A program made the position numbers and the translations under genes. 64,000 nt of DNA from Gnetum montanum (Eukaryota > Streptophyta > Gnetopsida > Gnetales > Gnetaceae), in NCBI GenBank assembly GCA_015680685.1, contig MNCI01035621.1, positions 505,247 through 569,246 on the forward strand. The letters run 5' to 3'. This document shows positions 9,651-20,793 of the stretch, piece after piece; positions within the stretch are counted from its first letter, which is position 1; each line of letters begins with the position of its first letter. The notes below the pieces were generated by a model. That model saw nothing but the letters and a program-made list of their open reading frames with translations, was not told where the DNA came from and made no database searches.

Positions 9651-10243
9651 AACAATGAATTAGCAGTTTATTATTTGCGAACTACACTTTCTGTTTCTAC
9701 TGTCGGATAGTTTTAGAATTTTCCCTGGTGAACTACACTTTCTATTTCTACTGTTGGATAGTTTTAGAATTTTCCCTGGAGATGAGATAAGACTTCTAAA
9801 CTTGTTGTCAAGATCTATCTCAGTTAACAATTTGATAGCTTTGGACAACAACATGACAGTTTTCGTTGCAATCCATCCGTTCCAACCGATTCATTGTTAT
9901 CTGGAAATGGTCTCATATTTTTCTAATAAATGGTAACTGATTCCTAGACCTTCTGACTTCTTGATGGGAGAACAAGGCACGGGGAATCAATTGTAGTGTA
10001 ACAGTTCAGGTCCCTTTCACAGTCACTTACAGTCTGCATACACCATCACCGCAGAGCGCTCGTGTGAAAGAAGATCTGGAACATTCAGGCATCAATGGCA
10101 TCAATGGTTGGAGGTCAGTTCGATCTATTTTTCAAATTGATTTGTGCATTTTTGTTTCATGCACATTTGTAGATTAAGAGATCTATTTTTACATGCTTCC
10201 ACTTGTGCAATCCGGTTTTGATGCACTGGAAAGATTTCTCACA
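9648..10243 (+). repeat. Copia 5' LTR
   Basis: The right end is firm: ..TTCTCACA at 10243, then TT and the PBS. The left end is uncertain; TGTCTGTAACAATG at about 9645 is the most likely start, giving roughly 0.6 kb. It contains a 51-bp tandem duplication and a CpG-containing segment around 10045 (cgcagagcgctcg). No second copy is available to fix the border. Confidence 0.6.
9679..9780 (+). repeat. 51-bp tandem duplication in copia LTR
   Basis: Units 9679-9729 and 9730-9780 both run from GAACTACACTTTCT to TTTTCCCTGG. They differ at four positions, at least three of them C/T or G/A, so the duplication is not brand new. It falls in the presumed U3, where enhancer duplications are common in plant copia elements. 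Confidence 0.8.
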
Positions 10244-10245
10244 TT

Positions 10246-10258
10246 TGGTATCAGAGCA
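10246..10258 (+). other. Copia primer binding site (initiator Met tRNA)
   Basis: TGGTATCAGAGCA is the exact complement of the 3' end of plant initiator methionine tRNA, three bases after the LTR end CA. It is the start point of minus-strand cDNA synthesis and fixes the 3' border of the 5' LTR. Confidence 0.9.
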
Positions 10259-11394
10259 ATAGATCTCTGCCTTGATGCTTAGTTTTGGTTTTCTGGGTTT
10301 TGCTGCACTATTTCTATCTGCAAATTTCTACGATTTTTGTCTATGCATTTTGGGGTTTCTACAATTTTTTCTACATATTTTTATGATGTTAGTAGATCTA
10401 GTGAGATCTCGAACCTCGATTTATGGTGCCCCTTTAGCTCAATTAGAATGAGTGCTTCAGTGTTTGGATCCTTGATTTTTCATGCTGGCCTTATGTTTTC
10501 TTCTGGCCTTGGATCTGCTACGCTGAGAGAATGGTGCTATCTCAGGCAGTCTATCTGATTGAGGCAGTGGGTGCTGTAGGAAGAGTAAAGGATTGAATAT
10601 TGCTGTTGCTATTTCTGTAAGCGATGGATGGAGTTTTATTACATGCAGTTTTCAATATGGCTATGAAAATAACGTAAACCGTTTCACACGTAAACTATTT
10701 ATCATGTTGAATGTTGGCCTTGGCATATTATTTTTCCTTTTCACGCTGTGCGATGCTCCAATGAGGATTTTTATTTTTCCGGTTGATTAATGATGGAACC
10801 TTTTATTTTTCCTGGTGGTATTTTTGAAATATCCTTTGACATGAAAAAGGAATTTTACTGCAATTTGGACATCAATATAAAGTTTTGTCTATTTTAAACA
10901 CTGTTTTTTGAAATTTATTTTATCAATGCTTTCGAATCTAAGTAAAAAAAAGGTCCTTGATAAATGCACAATTTTGGACATTTGAATTTAAACTGATGGC
11001 CTTTGAAATATTTAATTTGCTCACATGGGTGAGTAATTTTGGCATTTGGAATGATAGTTTTAACACTACCATTTTTCGAAATAAGGATGCATTGATTTAA
11101 ATGATTCATGTGGTAGAAAATATATATATAGATATATATTCCATTGTTGTTTTGAAAAATGACAATTATGGACTCATGTTTTGGTGTTTTTCAAGCAAGA
11201 AATGATTTTAAGTTTTTTCATGGTTGCTTAGAATTTAATTGCATTTTGTCAATATTGATTTTGATGCATAATGTAATCGTATGTATAACAAAAAAGAAAA
11301 TTTTTGCATCATTTACTAGTGATCCTTATAATTTGTATAGTCATAGAGTGGCCACAGCATCTTTGATTATACAAAATTATAAATTAAGAGTTTT
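10259..11394 (+). other. Copia leader, non-repeated part
   Basis: The untranslated leader lies between PBS and gag, rich in T runs and short frames. None of the small frames here resembles a known protein. A long leader with many upstream ATGs would hinder scanning translation unless it is spliced or bypassed. Confidence 0.6.
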
Positions 11395-11940
11395 GGATCA
11401 CATAAGTAATTGTGATTAATCACATGTAATATAATAGACTTTATCCCACAGGAATTTCTATTATATTTAATGTGGTCAATCAGGATGAAATGTTGAATTA
11501 TTTTTCTTAATTTGCCCACAGGGATTAAGAAAAGGCATATAATTCAATAGTTTCCTCATAAGGATATATGGATCTATTTGAATTAAAATTTAGCCCACAG
11601 GCAATTTTATGTCATTTGATTCATATCTTGCATGTTTTACATTGGTAAATGTGCCCTAAGGTATTTCATCACATATATAGTATTGTGATTAATCATCTGT
11701 CATATGATAGATTTTGTCCCACATGAATTTCCATTATATTTACAGTGATTAATCAGGGTGAAGTATTGAATTATTTTTCTTAATTTGCCCACAGGGATTA
11801 AGAAAAGGAATATAGTTTAATAGCTTCATCATAAGGATATATGAGTCTGTTTGAATTAAAATTTAGCCCACAGGCAATTTTATGTCATGTGATTCATATT
11901 TTTGCATGTTTACATTGGTACACATGTCCTACAGTTTATA
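11395..11940 (+). repeat. 273-bp direct repeat in the copia leader
   Basis: Two tandem copies with a period of 273 bp: 'attgtgattaatca' at 11409 and 11682, and 'tacattggta' at 11638 and 11911. Each unit holds three short blocks around CCCACAGG (tatCCCACAGG, tgCCCACAGGG, agCCCACAGGC); one of the six is mutated in the second copy. It ends about 40 bases before the gag start. Its position suggests a role in RNA packaging, dimerisation or translation, but that is inference. Confidence 0.85.
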
Positions 11941-11980
11941 GCCTAAAATTTAGTGACATAAGCATGTTTATTTTGCAGCT

Positions 11981-12745
11981 ATGCAACCTGTAAATTACTC
12001 TGACTTTAAATGTGACATTCCTGAATTGATGGGTGATAATTACAAGGTGTGGAAGGAGAGAATTCTCCTTCATTTAGGATGGATGGACATTGATTATGCT
12101 ATCCGTAAGGATGAACCACCTGCGGTTAATGCAACCAGCCATCCAGATGATATTGGTCTTTATGATAAATGGGAGCGATCTAATCGTCTCTGCGTAATGT
12201 TCATAAAAACCAAGATCTCGGCTGGTATACGTGGATCATTGGAACAGTATAACAATGTGCGCGCTTTGTTAAAAGCTATTGATGAACAATTTGAAACATC
12301 AGACAAAGCGTTGGCCAGCACCTTGATAATGAAGTTCTCATCCATGAAGCTCACTGGAATTGGTGGTGTGCATGAGCACATCATGCACATGAGGGACATA
12401 GCGGCTCAACTAAAAACACTTGAGGTTGAGATGTCTAAATCTTTCCTTGTGCACTACATCCTAAACACGCTCCCACCGCAGTATGGACCCTTTAAGATTT
12501 CTTACAACACACATAAGGACAAATGGTCAATTAATGAATTGATGACCATGTATGTGCAAGAAGAGGGTAGACTTGCCATGGAAGCGAAGGAAAGTGTGCA
12601 TTTGGCCATGCAAGGAAAGAACACAAAACAAGTCAACACTAAAGGGAAGGGAAAAATCCCTCCACAAGCTTATATCAAGAAGGAATCTAGATGCTTTTTC
12701 TGTAAAAAGAAAGGGCACATAAAGAAAGATTGCCTTAAACATTAG
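11981..12745 (+). CDS. gag: Copia Gag (capsid and nucleocapsid), intact frame
   Basis: A 254-codon frame starts MQPVNYSDFKCDIPELMG. An N-terminal segment like the copia gag leader (LMGDNYKVWKERILLHLGWMD) is followed by the UBN2-type capsid core (residues about 60-200: TKISAGIRGSLEQY, ALLKAIDEQFETSDK, ELMTMYVQEEGRL). Basic residues follow (GKNTKQVNTKGKGK), and a CCHC zinc knuckle (CFFCKKKGHIKKDC) sits at residues about 239-252. The TAG at 12743 and a TAA five codons later interrupt what was a Gag-Pol frame: the line continues as FVCFESNMVDV to 12820. Clean coding quality sets it apart from every gypsy gene here. Confidence 0.9.
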   Translation: MQPVNYSDFKCDIPELMGDNYKVWKERILLHLGWMDIDYAIRKDEPPAVNATSHPDDIGLYDKWERSNRLCVMFIKTKISAGIRGSLEQYNNVRALLKAIDEQFETSDKALASTLIMKFSSMKLTGIGGVHEHIMHMRDIAAQLKTLEVEMSKSFLVHYILNTLPPQYGPFKISYNTHKDKWSINELMTMYVQEEGRLAMEAKESVHLAMQGKNTKQVNTKGKGKIPPQAYIKKESRCFFCKKKGHIKKDCLKH

Positions 12746-12820
12746 AGATGGCTTGAAAAGTAAGGTACTCAATTCTCATTTGTTTGTTTTGAATCTAATA
12801 TGGTTGATGTTATTTTTCCA

Positions 12821-13718
12821 AGGGATGTGCTTTGAATTTTCATAGTTGTGTTTGTTTGTTTTTTCTTTGTTTTTCTTTTTGGGATGGGAACTAGACCATG
12901 CAAGGACTTATTCATGTTAAAGGGGTATGCTTTGAATTTCCATTGTTTTCTTTTCTGAAATGGGATCCACACCATGTAAGAATGTTATTTTGACTTCCTT
13001 TAGTGGATAGTATGGAATGGTAAGAAGTCTATAAAAAACACTTAAGCACTCAAGAAAGAAGAAGAGTTCAAAGAGTATTGAGTCCCCTTTAATTCACACC
13101 CTTTTCAAACCTTTAGATCCTTCCTAATTTTGGAACTACCCAGGTCACTAATTGATTAAAAGTTTCTTTAATGAAAAGGGATCTCAAATTCCTAGAACAA
13201 GGAAAACCATAGAGTTCATTGGATGGGTAGATGATGTGGACTCACTGCTTGTTCCATGAAAAATAAACTATGTCAAATTCATTAGACATTAGAATTTAAA
13301 AATAGAAACCATACATCAACAATCATACATTAAGCATAAACCATCATTAGTAAATAGCAACAACAACATTGCGTCTTGTGACAATAAAGTAGTTTTACTA
13401 GCAAAAATGAGAAAATACCACACTTAAACAAAAGGAACCAAAATAAAGTAAAATATATAAGAAATTTTAAAATAATCAAGAAAGTTAAAAGGTACTAAAA
13501 ATGGTATAAAATTAGAAAAATTCTAAAATAAAAAATTTGTAAAATAAAAAATGTGAAAAAAAGGTAGAAAAATTAAGAGGCCATGATCATGGTTAGCACG
13601 AATGGCCATCTCCCCCACAACTTAGTTGGAGAGAGGAGATCTGAAAAATAAAATGTGGTTGTCCATCTATTGAGGTAATAGTTACATTGGCTAGTCTTGG
13701 TTCTAAGAAAGGTTTGAC
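12821..13718 (-). other. E2 post-integrase region, truncated
   Basis: On the minus strand this matches E3 46440-46770 ('aactctatggttttccttgtt', 'gaaaattcaaagcacatccc'). It contains no frame of note. The + strand right after the copia spacer ('ccaagggatgtgctttgaatt') marks the junction. Confidence 0.65.
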
Positions 13719-15050
13719 TTATTGGATATTGATCAACTGCTTTTTATTTGGGTTGTCAGGTTTGTAAATTATTATGGCCCTAGAGGGAAAGGTTTGATCA
13801 ATTATATAAGGTCCCTCCCACATTGTTTTGAATTTTTTCTTTTGGGGTACATGTGTGGGGTTCCAATAAAGAACCTTATCTCTAGGTTGAAGTTTTACTT
13901 TCCTAATCCTAAGGTCATGGTGCCACTTCCTAAATGCCTTGTTCACCTCATTCAAGGATAGGGACACTAAGAAATTTTCATCTAGCATGTTTAGATTGAT
14001 CAATCTTTATTTTTTTGCTAAACTTAGATCAAAGTTTAAATCATAGGCCATTGAGAGTGTACGGAGCTCGGATTGAATTGGAAGTGTTGGAAGTTTCTCG
14101 TACACTATCTCATAGGGAGAATATCAAGTAGGAAGTTTCCAAGTTGAATGATAAGCCCAGAGAGCATTGTTAAGTTTTGTACTCTAGTCCTTCCTATATT
14201 TGCTAATGGTTAATGTTAGTATTTTTGTAATATCCTGGTTGGTTACCTTTGCTTGACCATTGGTTTGGGGTGATAAGGTGTTGTTAATTTATGTTCTACC
14301 TCCAAGCATTGAATTAATTTTCTAAATGTGCAACCTATGAAATGAGTTTAATTATTAGAAATTAGTGAACATGGCACCCCAAACCTATTAATATTATTTT
14401 GTTATATAAATTTGGTAGCAGTGGATGATGTACAATTAGTAATGGTTGCTGCTTCTACCCATTTTTTGTAGTATTCAACTACTACTATATTATATGTTTT
14501 ACCATTAGACATGGGTGTGATGGGACCCATGAAGTTAATGCTTCTTATGTCAAAAGGCTTCAGTGGTTGAATCCACTATTAAGGGCCTTCCATTTGAGTA
14601 GTCATCCCCTCATCACATTGACAACATTTAGAAGAATTGATGAACAGGTGGGCATCCCTAAATATTGTGGGCTAATAGTATCTTGCCATCAGGATCTTGA
14701 TGGTCGTGTATCTCCCTACATAGTGGCTTGTGCAAGGCCCTTCATGAGTATCTTGGAGAATGTGCAATTGATCTTTGTCAGAGACACACTAACAGATCAA
14801 GCCATTGGCACACACCTTGTAAAGGTGTCCATTGATTTCCATGAAGTATTTGACCCAATGAAGAAATTATTATTTCTTCCTAAAATCCAAGTCCTATGGC
14901 ATCTCTTGAGTAAGAAGATATGTGAGGATGTCATTATACCATATTTCTTTTTTAGGCATTTGTTCATTTATTACTCCAATAAAGAGGATTTTATCTAGAA
15001 ACTAATCAAAGAGCAGGCTCTCCTCCATTTTGTTATCCCATCTTAAGTGA
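13719..15050 (-). pseudogene. E2 integrase remnant
   Basis: The C-terminal part is open at 14003-13719: KAFRKWHHDLRIRKVKLQP, KVLYWNPTHVPQKKKF, MWEGPYII. The core near 14540-14460 reads SINFMGPITPMSNGKTY ... KKWVEAA, with Asn in place of the first catalytic Asp (GIDF to SINF). The zinc-binding end is at about 14700-14600. Several frameshifts and stops separate these blocks. The + strand frame at 14567-14998 is only the antisense of this gene. Confidence 0.75.
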
Positions 15051-15069
15051 GAGAGATGGTCAGTGACCA

Positions 15070-15460
15070 CATTCTTGGTCACTTTTCAATCAATCATGGT
15101 AAGATCGAATTCTTGTAAGAGCAAAAGCCATTGTATAACACGAGGGCTCACCATTGACTTATTCATAAGGAAGCGAATTGCATTGTGGTCCATATGTACA
15201 AATACCTTATAACCTAGCAGATAATGTCTAAACTTTTCTAACACATATACCACTACTGTTAATTCTTTCTCTATGGTGGTGTAATTCAAATATTCCCTCA
15301 CAATGCTTCTACTTGTGCAATGGATATGATATAGATGTTTCTTATCATCTAGATATATGAGAACTACTTCCAAAGCATAGTTGGATGCCTCTGTCATGAT
15401 ATGGAATGGTTTGGATAAATTTTGTCCTTGTAGGATTTATGTTTCTATGAGTCTCTCCTT
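15070..15460 (-). pseudogene. E2 RNase H remnant
   Basis: The uninterrupted minus-strand segment 15397-15086 carries EASNYALEVVLIYLDDKKH, YHIHCTSRSIVREYLNYTT, KFRHYLLGYKVFVHMDHNAI and SPRVIQWLLLLQEFDLTMID. It is the best-preserved RNase H of the family in this window and shows that the sister copies lost Gln codons to TAG (here the RVIQW position still reads Q). Confidence 0.8.
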
Positions 15461-16700
15461 TAATTATTGGAATTGTATTCACATTCCTTGGTCCAAATGA
15501 AAAGTGCATCCTTCTTTGTAAGTTCTACTAATGGCTTTTCAATCTTAGAGAAATTCTCAATAAATTGTTGATAGTAACTAGTGTGTCCAAGGAATGATCG
15601 GACATCTTTAATGGTCTCAAGTTGCTATGTTATTCCTTGGATGACCCTGATCTTTTCTAGGTCTACCTCAATCCATTTCTACAAAATTTGGTGCCCTAGA
15701 ACAATGCCTTTTTAGACCATGAGATGGCTCTTTTGCTAGTTGAGCCATAGGTTTGTCTCTACACATCTCTTTAGTATTTGTTCAAGTCGATCCAAGGCTT
15801 GCTTAAATATAGCTCTATAGGTGGAGAAGTCATCTATGAAAACTTCAACACCACTACCAATTTGTTATTGAAAGATACTTAGGACCAAGCATTGAAATGT
15901 TGCAGGGACATTGCATAGGCCAAATTGCGTCTTACAGTATGTAAAAGTTCCCTTGAGACCCATGAATGTTGTCTTGGCCTAGTCTTCTGGTGTGATTTGG
16001 ATTTGGTTATAGCCATTATAACCATCCAAGAAACTGTAATAACAATGCCTGGATATGGTATCTAACACTTGATTTACAAATGGCAAGGGAAAATGATCTT
16101 TAAATGTTGCCATGTTTAACAGCCTAAAGTTGATGCAAACTCATCATTTTCCATCCTTCTTTGGTACTATGACGAGTGGGGTAACCCACTCACTATTCAT
16201 GATTGGATAGATGAACCTTTCCATGAGGAGTTATTCTATCTTCTCTACGATGATTTTTTTTAATTTCAAGTTTAGCTACCTCTATAGCTACGTTCTAGGC
16301 TTCATGGCCAGGTCAGTGTAGATGTGATGCTGGCATATCCTTGGATCAATTCCTATTAGCTCTAGATATGAGCAAGTAAATGCTATTGGCCATTTATTCA
16401 TCACTTTCAAAAAATTTTCTTTTTGTTCAAGAGCAAGTTTGGCATTAATGATGATCAATTTTCCATTTTTTAAAATTGCATACTCCATACTAACCTGTAA
16501 ACTGTTTAGTTCTAAGGGCTCCTTGAAGTGATTAGGGATCTCCAACTCTCCCCAATAGGTATCATCATCTTCATTAGAGAGTTGGAAATGAACTTGTTCA
16601 ATTTTATCCATGCCTTCAACATATGCACATGTTAAGCTCTCAGTTGGCTCCATGCATATTGTGCTACTATCTGAATTAGTTATCAGCCACTATGTCCCCT
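15461..16700 (-). pseudogene. E2 reverse transcriptase remnant
   Basis: The N-terminal segment 16653-16288 is open (ELEIPNHFKEPLELNSLQ ... ICQHHIYTDLAMKPRT). The palm follows at lower coordinates, with the catalytic line VEVFIDDFSTY at 15840-15829, both aspartates present. Stops interrupt the region between 16287 and 15461. Of the three copies only this one keeps FIDD. Confidence 0.8.
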
Positions 16701-16949
16701 CTTGCTTTGTGGCTATAGTGTATAGACACTATTGAATGTTAATTTCTTATGTACACTAATTGCATGCCTTAATGTATGTGCTTTTGATTCACCAAATCTT
16801 TTGAACACAATGCCATTTGTTATCACTATATGCAATGCATGGAACAAACTTCTTCTCTATTTTTCCTAGCTCATTTTCCTTGGATATTTCTAAGGATAGG
16901 TCCCTTATTTCCATTCGCACATTGACCATGCTGAACCAAGCCCTTTCCA

Positions 16950-17358
16950 TAATGATGGGGAAGTTACTTATTCAATTGTCCACCTTGATCACTAGATAAT
17001 CAGCAGGATAGGACCACCCATAGACTATGGTCACAATGTGCTCTACTAATTCCAAAGGGATAATAATTGAATGATCTGCTAATTCTAAATGGATGTTGCT
17101 CTTCTTAAGAGGTGGTAGGTTTGAGATGTTGTAAATATCATGGGAGATTAGGTTAACTTCGAAACTAGAGCTAAGAAGAGCTTTGCAGCGCTCTTGTTTA
17201 GCAATATGTAGATAAATGAGTGGACTTCCTAGATCAGATATTTTTGTAGGAAGGTTGCCAACCTTAATCCAATTAGAAATAATGTGAGTTAGCATTATAG
17301 TGTAGATCCTAGGTAGTGATTGGTTTGAAGGGCACTCAAAGATATTTGATACAAACAA
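16950..17358 (-). pseudogene. E2 protease remnant
   Basis: Open minus-strand segment with RCKALLSSSFEVNLISHDIY, which aligns with the retropepsin site CKALLDSGS-VNLIS in the sister copies; the catalytic Asp-Ser-Gly is destroyed (SSS). Downstream LELADHSIIIPLELVEHIV and YGWSYPADYLVIKVDN match E1 2240-2350. Confidence 0.7.
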
Positions 17359-17399
17359 TGAGGGTGTTAGAGATGTAGAGAAATTAGCTAGATTAGGTT

Positions 17400-19769
17400 A
17401 TGAGGACTAGAGAGGACTACTGGACTAGAAGAAAGCTCATTTCCTTCATTGATTATTCAAACCACTTGGTTGAAAAATTGGTTGTGAGTGTATAGCACTT
17501 GTAGCATTTCATTATTATGGCTGTGGAGGAATTTCACCCTACACAGATGGAGTAGGAGGTAACTGAGTTGAAGGTGAAGGTGTAGGTGTAGAGGGATGTG
17601 GAGGATGATAAGGATAAAAATATGGATTTTCCCCTCAAGTAGATGGTGAATGTTTTTGGTGGTACTCTGGAGGATAATAGTGATGCTTGAATGATGCATG
17701 ACTCATAGAACTTCTAGGGGAGATAGGCTACTAACCATAGTACCCATATAGATCTAGTTTTCTATAAGGGTATTACTGCCTTGGCTATGGCATTCCCCAT
17801 GATTGTGGTTAATACCACTATTGTTATTATTTGTACAGTTGTGGAGGAATTCCACTTGGGTAGTAAGCTTGTTATTGCTGGTGGAACTATTTTGAATTAC
17901 CTTGAGGATAAGGAAGTTGTCTTGGAGCTTGCCTATGTGCTTGGCAAGGATTTAATGCATACACTCTAGACGTTTGTAAGTGTGACACCACAAGGTAGCA
18001 TCCCTTTGGATGTTCATATTGATGGATGTCACATTTGGTTTCATCATCAGAGAGTTAGAGTCCATAACTTCCTCTACTAAAGTAGCTTTGCCCTTACCTC
18101 TTTGGTAGGCACGTTTAGCTTCTTTTCGCCTCTTGTGATTATGATTACTATTTTTCTCTTTGGATTCTTTGGTAATTTTTAAAGTATTTTGAAAATTTTC
18201 ATCCAAAGAGTTCCATAGCTTGTCAAACTTGGTTGAAATGTCAAAGATAGATTTTTGGATGGGCAAGGTCTTTCTATTCACCACTTCATCAAGTGTTGAC
18301 TACTCCTCATCACAAAATAAAACCTCTTATTTTCTAATGGAAGGGTCCTTTTTATATTCTTCAACACTCTCCCTTTTTCATAGCTCACCTTCTTCCTTTT
18401 CCACCTACTCAATTAACCTTTGGATCTAATGAGCTCTCATTTCAAATAATCTTCCTTGGGCATATACCCCAAGGGTTCTTCTTGTTTCTACTCTAAGCCC
18501 ATCTATGATGTGGCAACGTTGTTCTCTCTAAGAGTAATCATGGCCAAGGCATTGATGTAGGAGTGAATAATATCTATCCATGGTAGCATCCAAGGGTTCA
18601 TGTGCTCATTTCCAATCTTGGATTTGCCTTCTCAAGTTAGACACTATAAAGTATGTTTGATATTTATCATTGAACAGTTCTGACATGGTACTCCATGTTC
18701 AAATAGATTCTAGTTCTAAGGACTAGTACCAACTTTTAGCTTCCTTAATGCGTGTCCTTGGGAAAAGCTTGAGTTTTTGCCACTCATTCTCTATGTTCTA
18801 TAAAGCACAGGCATCTTGAAAAGCTTTTAGGTGTATTTGTGGATTAGAAATATATCCCCCCTCAAATATGGGATATTATTCATATCTAGGTGCTTGATCT
18901 AACTATCCTTCATATGCCTAGTTGGGATTTTCATTGCCTCCACAATGTTGTGTTGATGATGTCACCAATAAAGGTGCATCATCAATGTTGTGTTGATGAT
19001 GTCAATGATGGTTTTGGCCACCCCTTCAATTTTGGTGGCCTTCACGGTCATTGTTATTTCGTCGGTCACCTTCATCATGGTTGTTTCAATGGTGTCTTCC
19101 ATGAGAACCATTAGATGAATAGGAATGTTTGAAATAAAATTAAGAGGATTAAGAGGAGGATGGACTGCCACTACCATTGTAGTGCCCACCATCACTCTTA
19201 TGCTTATTCTGATCACCATCCTTAGATCCCTTGTTGTTGCGATGTTTACTTGAGTTTCTACCTTGGCTATCACTCTTTCTTGATCCTAGTTTGTGAATAG
19301 TTGATTGCAATATTAGATTCACACCCTTGCCATTAGTAGCAGGGGGTGGAGAATCTTCATCTTAAGAACCTTTCAATGGAGGATCCTCATTTTCCTCTTG
19401 ATCTAGTAGGAACAAGGGGTTAGTGTAATGTTTTCCATTTGTAGCTTCATGGAGTTTCTCCTGATGTTTATCTTGTTTATGTTGTGTTTCAATGGAACAG
19501 TAGTTATAAGTGTCATATCCATTGACAATGTACTCTTCTTGAAGATTTGCTATGTTCAACTTCTTAAGGGTTTTAAACAGCATTCCAGACATAGATCTAT
19601 CAATGGGCAAAATGATGTTGCCCTCCATATCATGCGATTGCATTTGTTCATCTTAATGTAGGATGAAGGTGAAATTTGACACAAACTCATCTATATGAGT
19701 GTATACCACCATGCATTCTTGTCAGACTAATGATTTAGTATCTTTGGGCTTGTGAGAAGAAGAGGACAT
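17400..19769 (-). pseudogene. E2 gag remnant
   Basis: Starts at 19769 with MSSSSHKPKDTKSLV, the equivalent of the E3 start at 40734. Order: N-terminal YTHIDEFVSNFTFILH, an open stretch DMEGNIILPIDRSMSGMLF (19643-19362), an acidic/His/Ser/Arg-rich spacer (about 19330-18900), the capsid core (about 18830-18500: AFQDACAL, KSWY, MDRYYSLLHQC) and a lysine-rich region (18284-17952). Stops are mostly TAG and TAA at Gln or Trp positions. No zinc knuckle is seen. Confidence 0.7.
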
Positions 19770-19904
19770 TTTGCAAAACAAAATGAAATTGTTAGTGTGC
19801 TTTTATAATTTTATGTATAATGGGAATGATATGGAACTTTATATTTGTACAATGATATTAGTGATATTCACTTAGACCTAAATAGAACATGTTCCATAAA
19901 CAAA

Positions 19905-19923
19905 GCCCCCAGCAATGGTGCCA
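19905..19923 (-). other. E2 primer binding site, tRNA-Asp type
   Basis: The minus strand reads TGGCACCATTGCTGGGGGC one base after the LTR end CATCA. The 3' end of plant tRNA-Asp predicts TGGCGCCGTTGCCGGGG; the three differences in that stretch are all C/T or G/A changes at CG or CCG sites. A tRNA-Asp primer is typical of Athila-type elements. The tRNA comparison is from memory. Confidence 0.75.
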
Positions 19924-19924
19924 A

Positions 19925-20793
19925 TGATGAGGAGTGATGTATCCCTACGCCCAACCACATGAATCAAAAAGCATTCACATGCAATTTGGTTGAATTCCAA
20001 GGACTTTGTTATTTCTAGTGCACTAGCCCTTTAGGAAGTGAATATAGCCTTAAGGTTAATTGTTGTCTTGCCAATTACACTTGTGATGTTCATGGTATGG
20101 TTAAGTGTTTCTAAAGTATTCAATTTTTATCATTTTTTGTGTTTTATACATCAGTGCTCAAATATGGATAAAAGTAATTTGATTAACTAATCTAAATTAA
20201 TAAATTTACTAATTATTTAACTAATCCTAACATAAGTATCCATTTTCACTTTCCATACATGTCCTAAATCCATGTATTCACTGTTGGATGACCAAGTGCT
20301 ATGCTACTAAGTGTAGTAAGCAATAATGCTGTTGGGATTACCAAGCGAATGCATGTTATGCTCAAAGCAGTTGCACATATGTATTTAATCTATCTAGCTT
20401 AATAACCTCATTAAATTAATTTCTAAAAAATATTTGCAAAATAATTGAGAATAATTAACAATTATTTAAAAACATTGAATGCATAAATAAAAGAGCTAAT
20501 CTATCCAAAGTATTGTAGGGTTTATTAGAAAGCTCGTCTTTATTACTGCACACAGTATCGTGCTTGGGTACAATAATGCTTGAATAAATATTTGTACACT
20601 TAATGAATTCTATTGTGGGAACTTAGGAAAAAATTCTAACTTTCAAATGAATAAAATACAAGAGCTTTGGAGCTACTAAAATCTAGCTTGCTATAAATAT
20701 GGCTGGAAGACACATATTTATAGGGGATAGACAGACACTGTGTCGATAGGGCCTTGTCAATGTAGGACGAGATGCGTTGACAGGGCCTCATCA
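19925..20793 (-). repeat. E2 5' LTR
   Basis: On the minus strand it runs from TGATGA (20793) to CATCA (19925), 869 bp. The body matches the other family LTRs, including 'gcttggtaatcccaacag' and the end 'cgtagggatacatcactcctcatca'. The U3 part differs: instead of GATATC repeats it has two units around GGCCCT(G/A)TC(A/G)ACRC (20793-20730). Confidence 0.8.
20711..20724 (-). promoter_or_regulatory. TATA box of E2 LTR
   Basis: The minus strand reads CCTATAAATATGTG, equivalent in position to CTATAAATAAGAGG in E0 and E1 and CCTATAAATATAG in E3. Confidence 0.6.

Larger units (their letters stand above)
9648..12820 (+). mobile_element. Ty1/copia retrotransposon, 5' portion only
   Basis: A 5' LTR ends at 10243, followed by a perfect initiator-Met PBS, a 1.7-kb leader and an intact copia gag. 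The reading frame continues weakly as FVCFESNMVDV, the spacer that precedes protease in copia elements, and then stops matching at about 12820, where E2 sequence begins. No protease, integrase, RT or 3' LTR of this element is in the window. It is much less decayed than the gypsy copies. Confidence 0.8.
12821..20793 (-). mobile_element. Athila-like Ty3/gypsy retrotransposon E2, minus strand, 3' truncated
   Basis: Read on the minus strand: 5' LTR (20793-19925), tRNA-Asp-type PBS, gag, protease, RT, RNase H, integrase and part of the post-integrase region. Homology to E1 and E3 stops at about 12821, where the copia fragment begins; the last kilobase and the 3' LTR are missing. It keeps the RT aspartate pair that E1 and E3 lost, but every gene is broken by stops. 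Confidence 0.8.

Noticed and set aside
13722-13961. 79-codon + strand frame
   Set aside because: Antisense of the well-preserved E2 integrase C-terminal domain (KVLYWNPTHVPQ).
14567-14998. 143-codon + strand frame inside E2
   Set aside because: Antisense of the E2 integrase zinc-finger region; the minus strand carries the recognisable protein.
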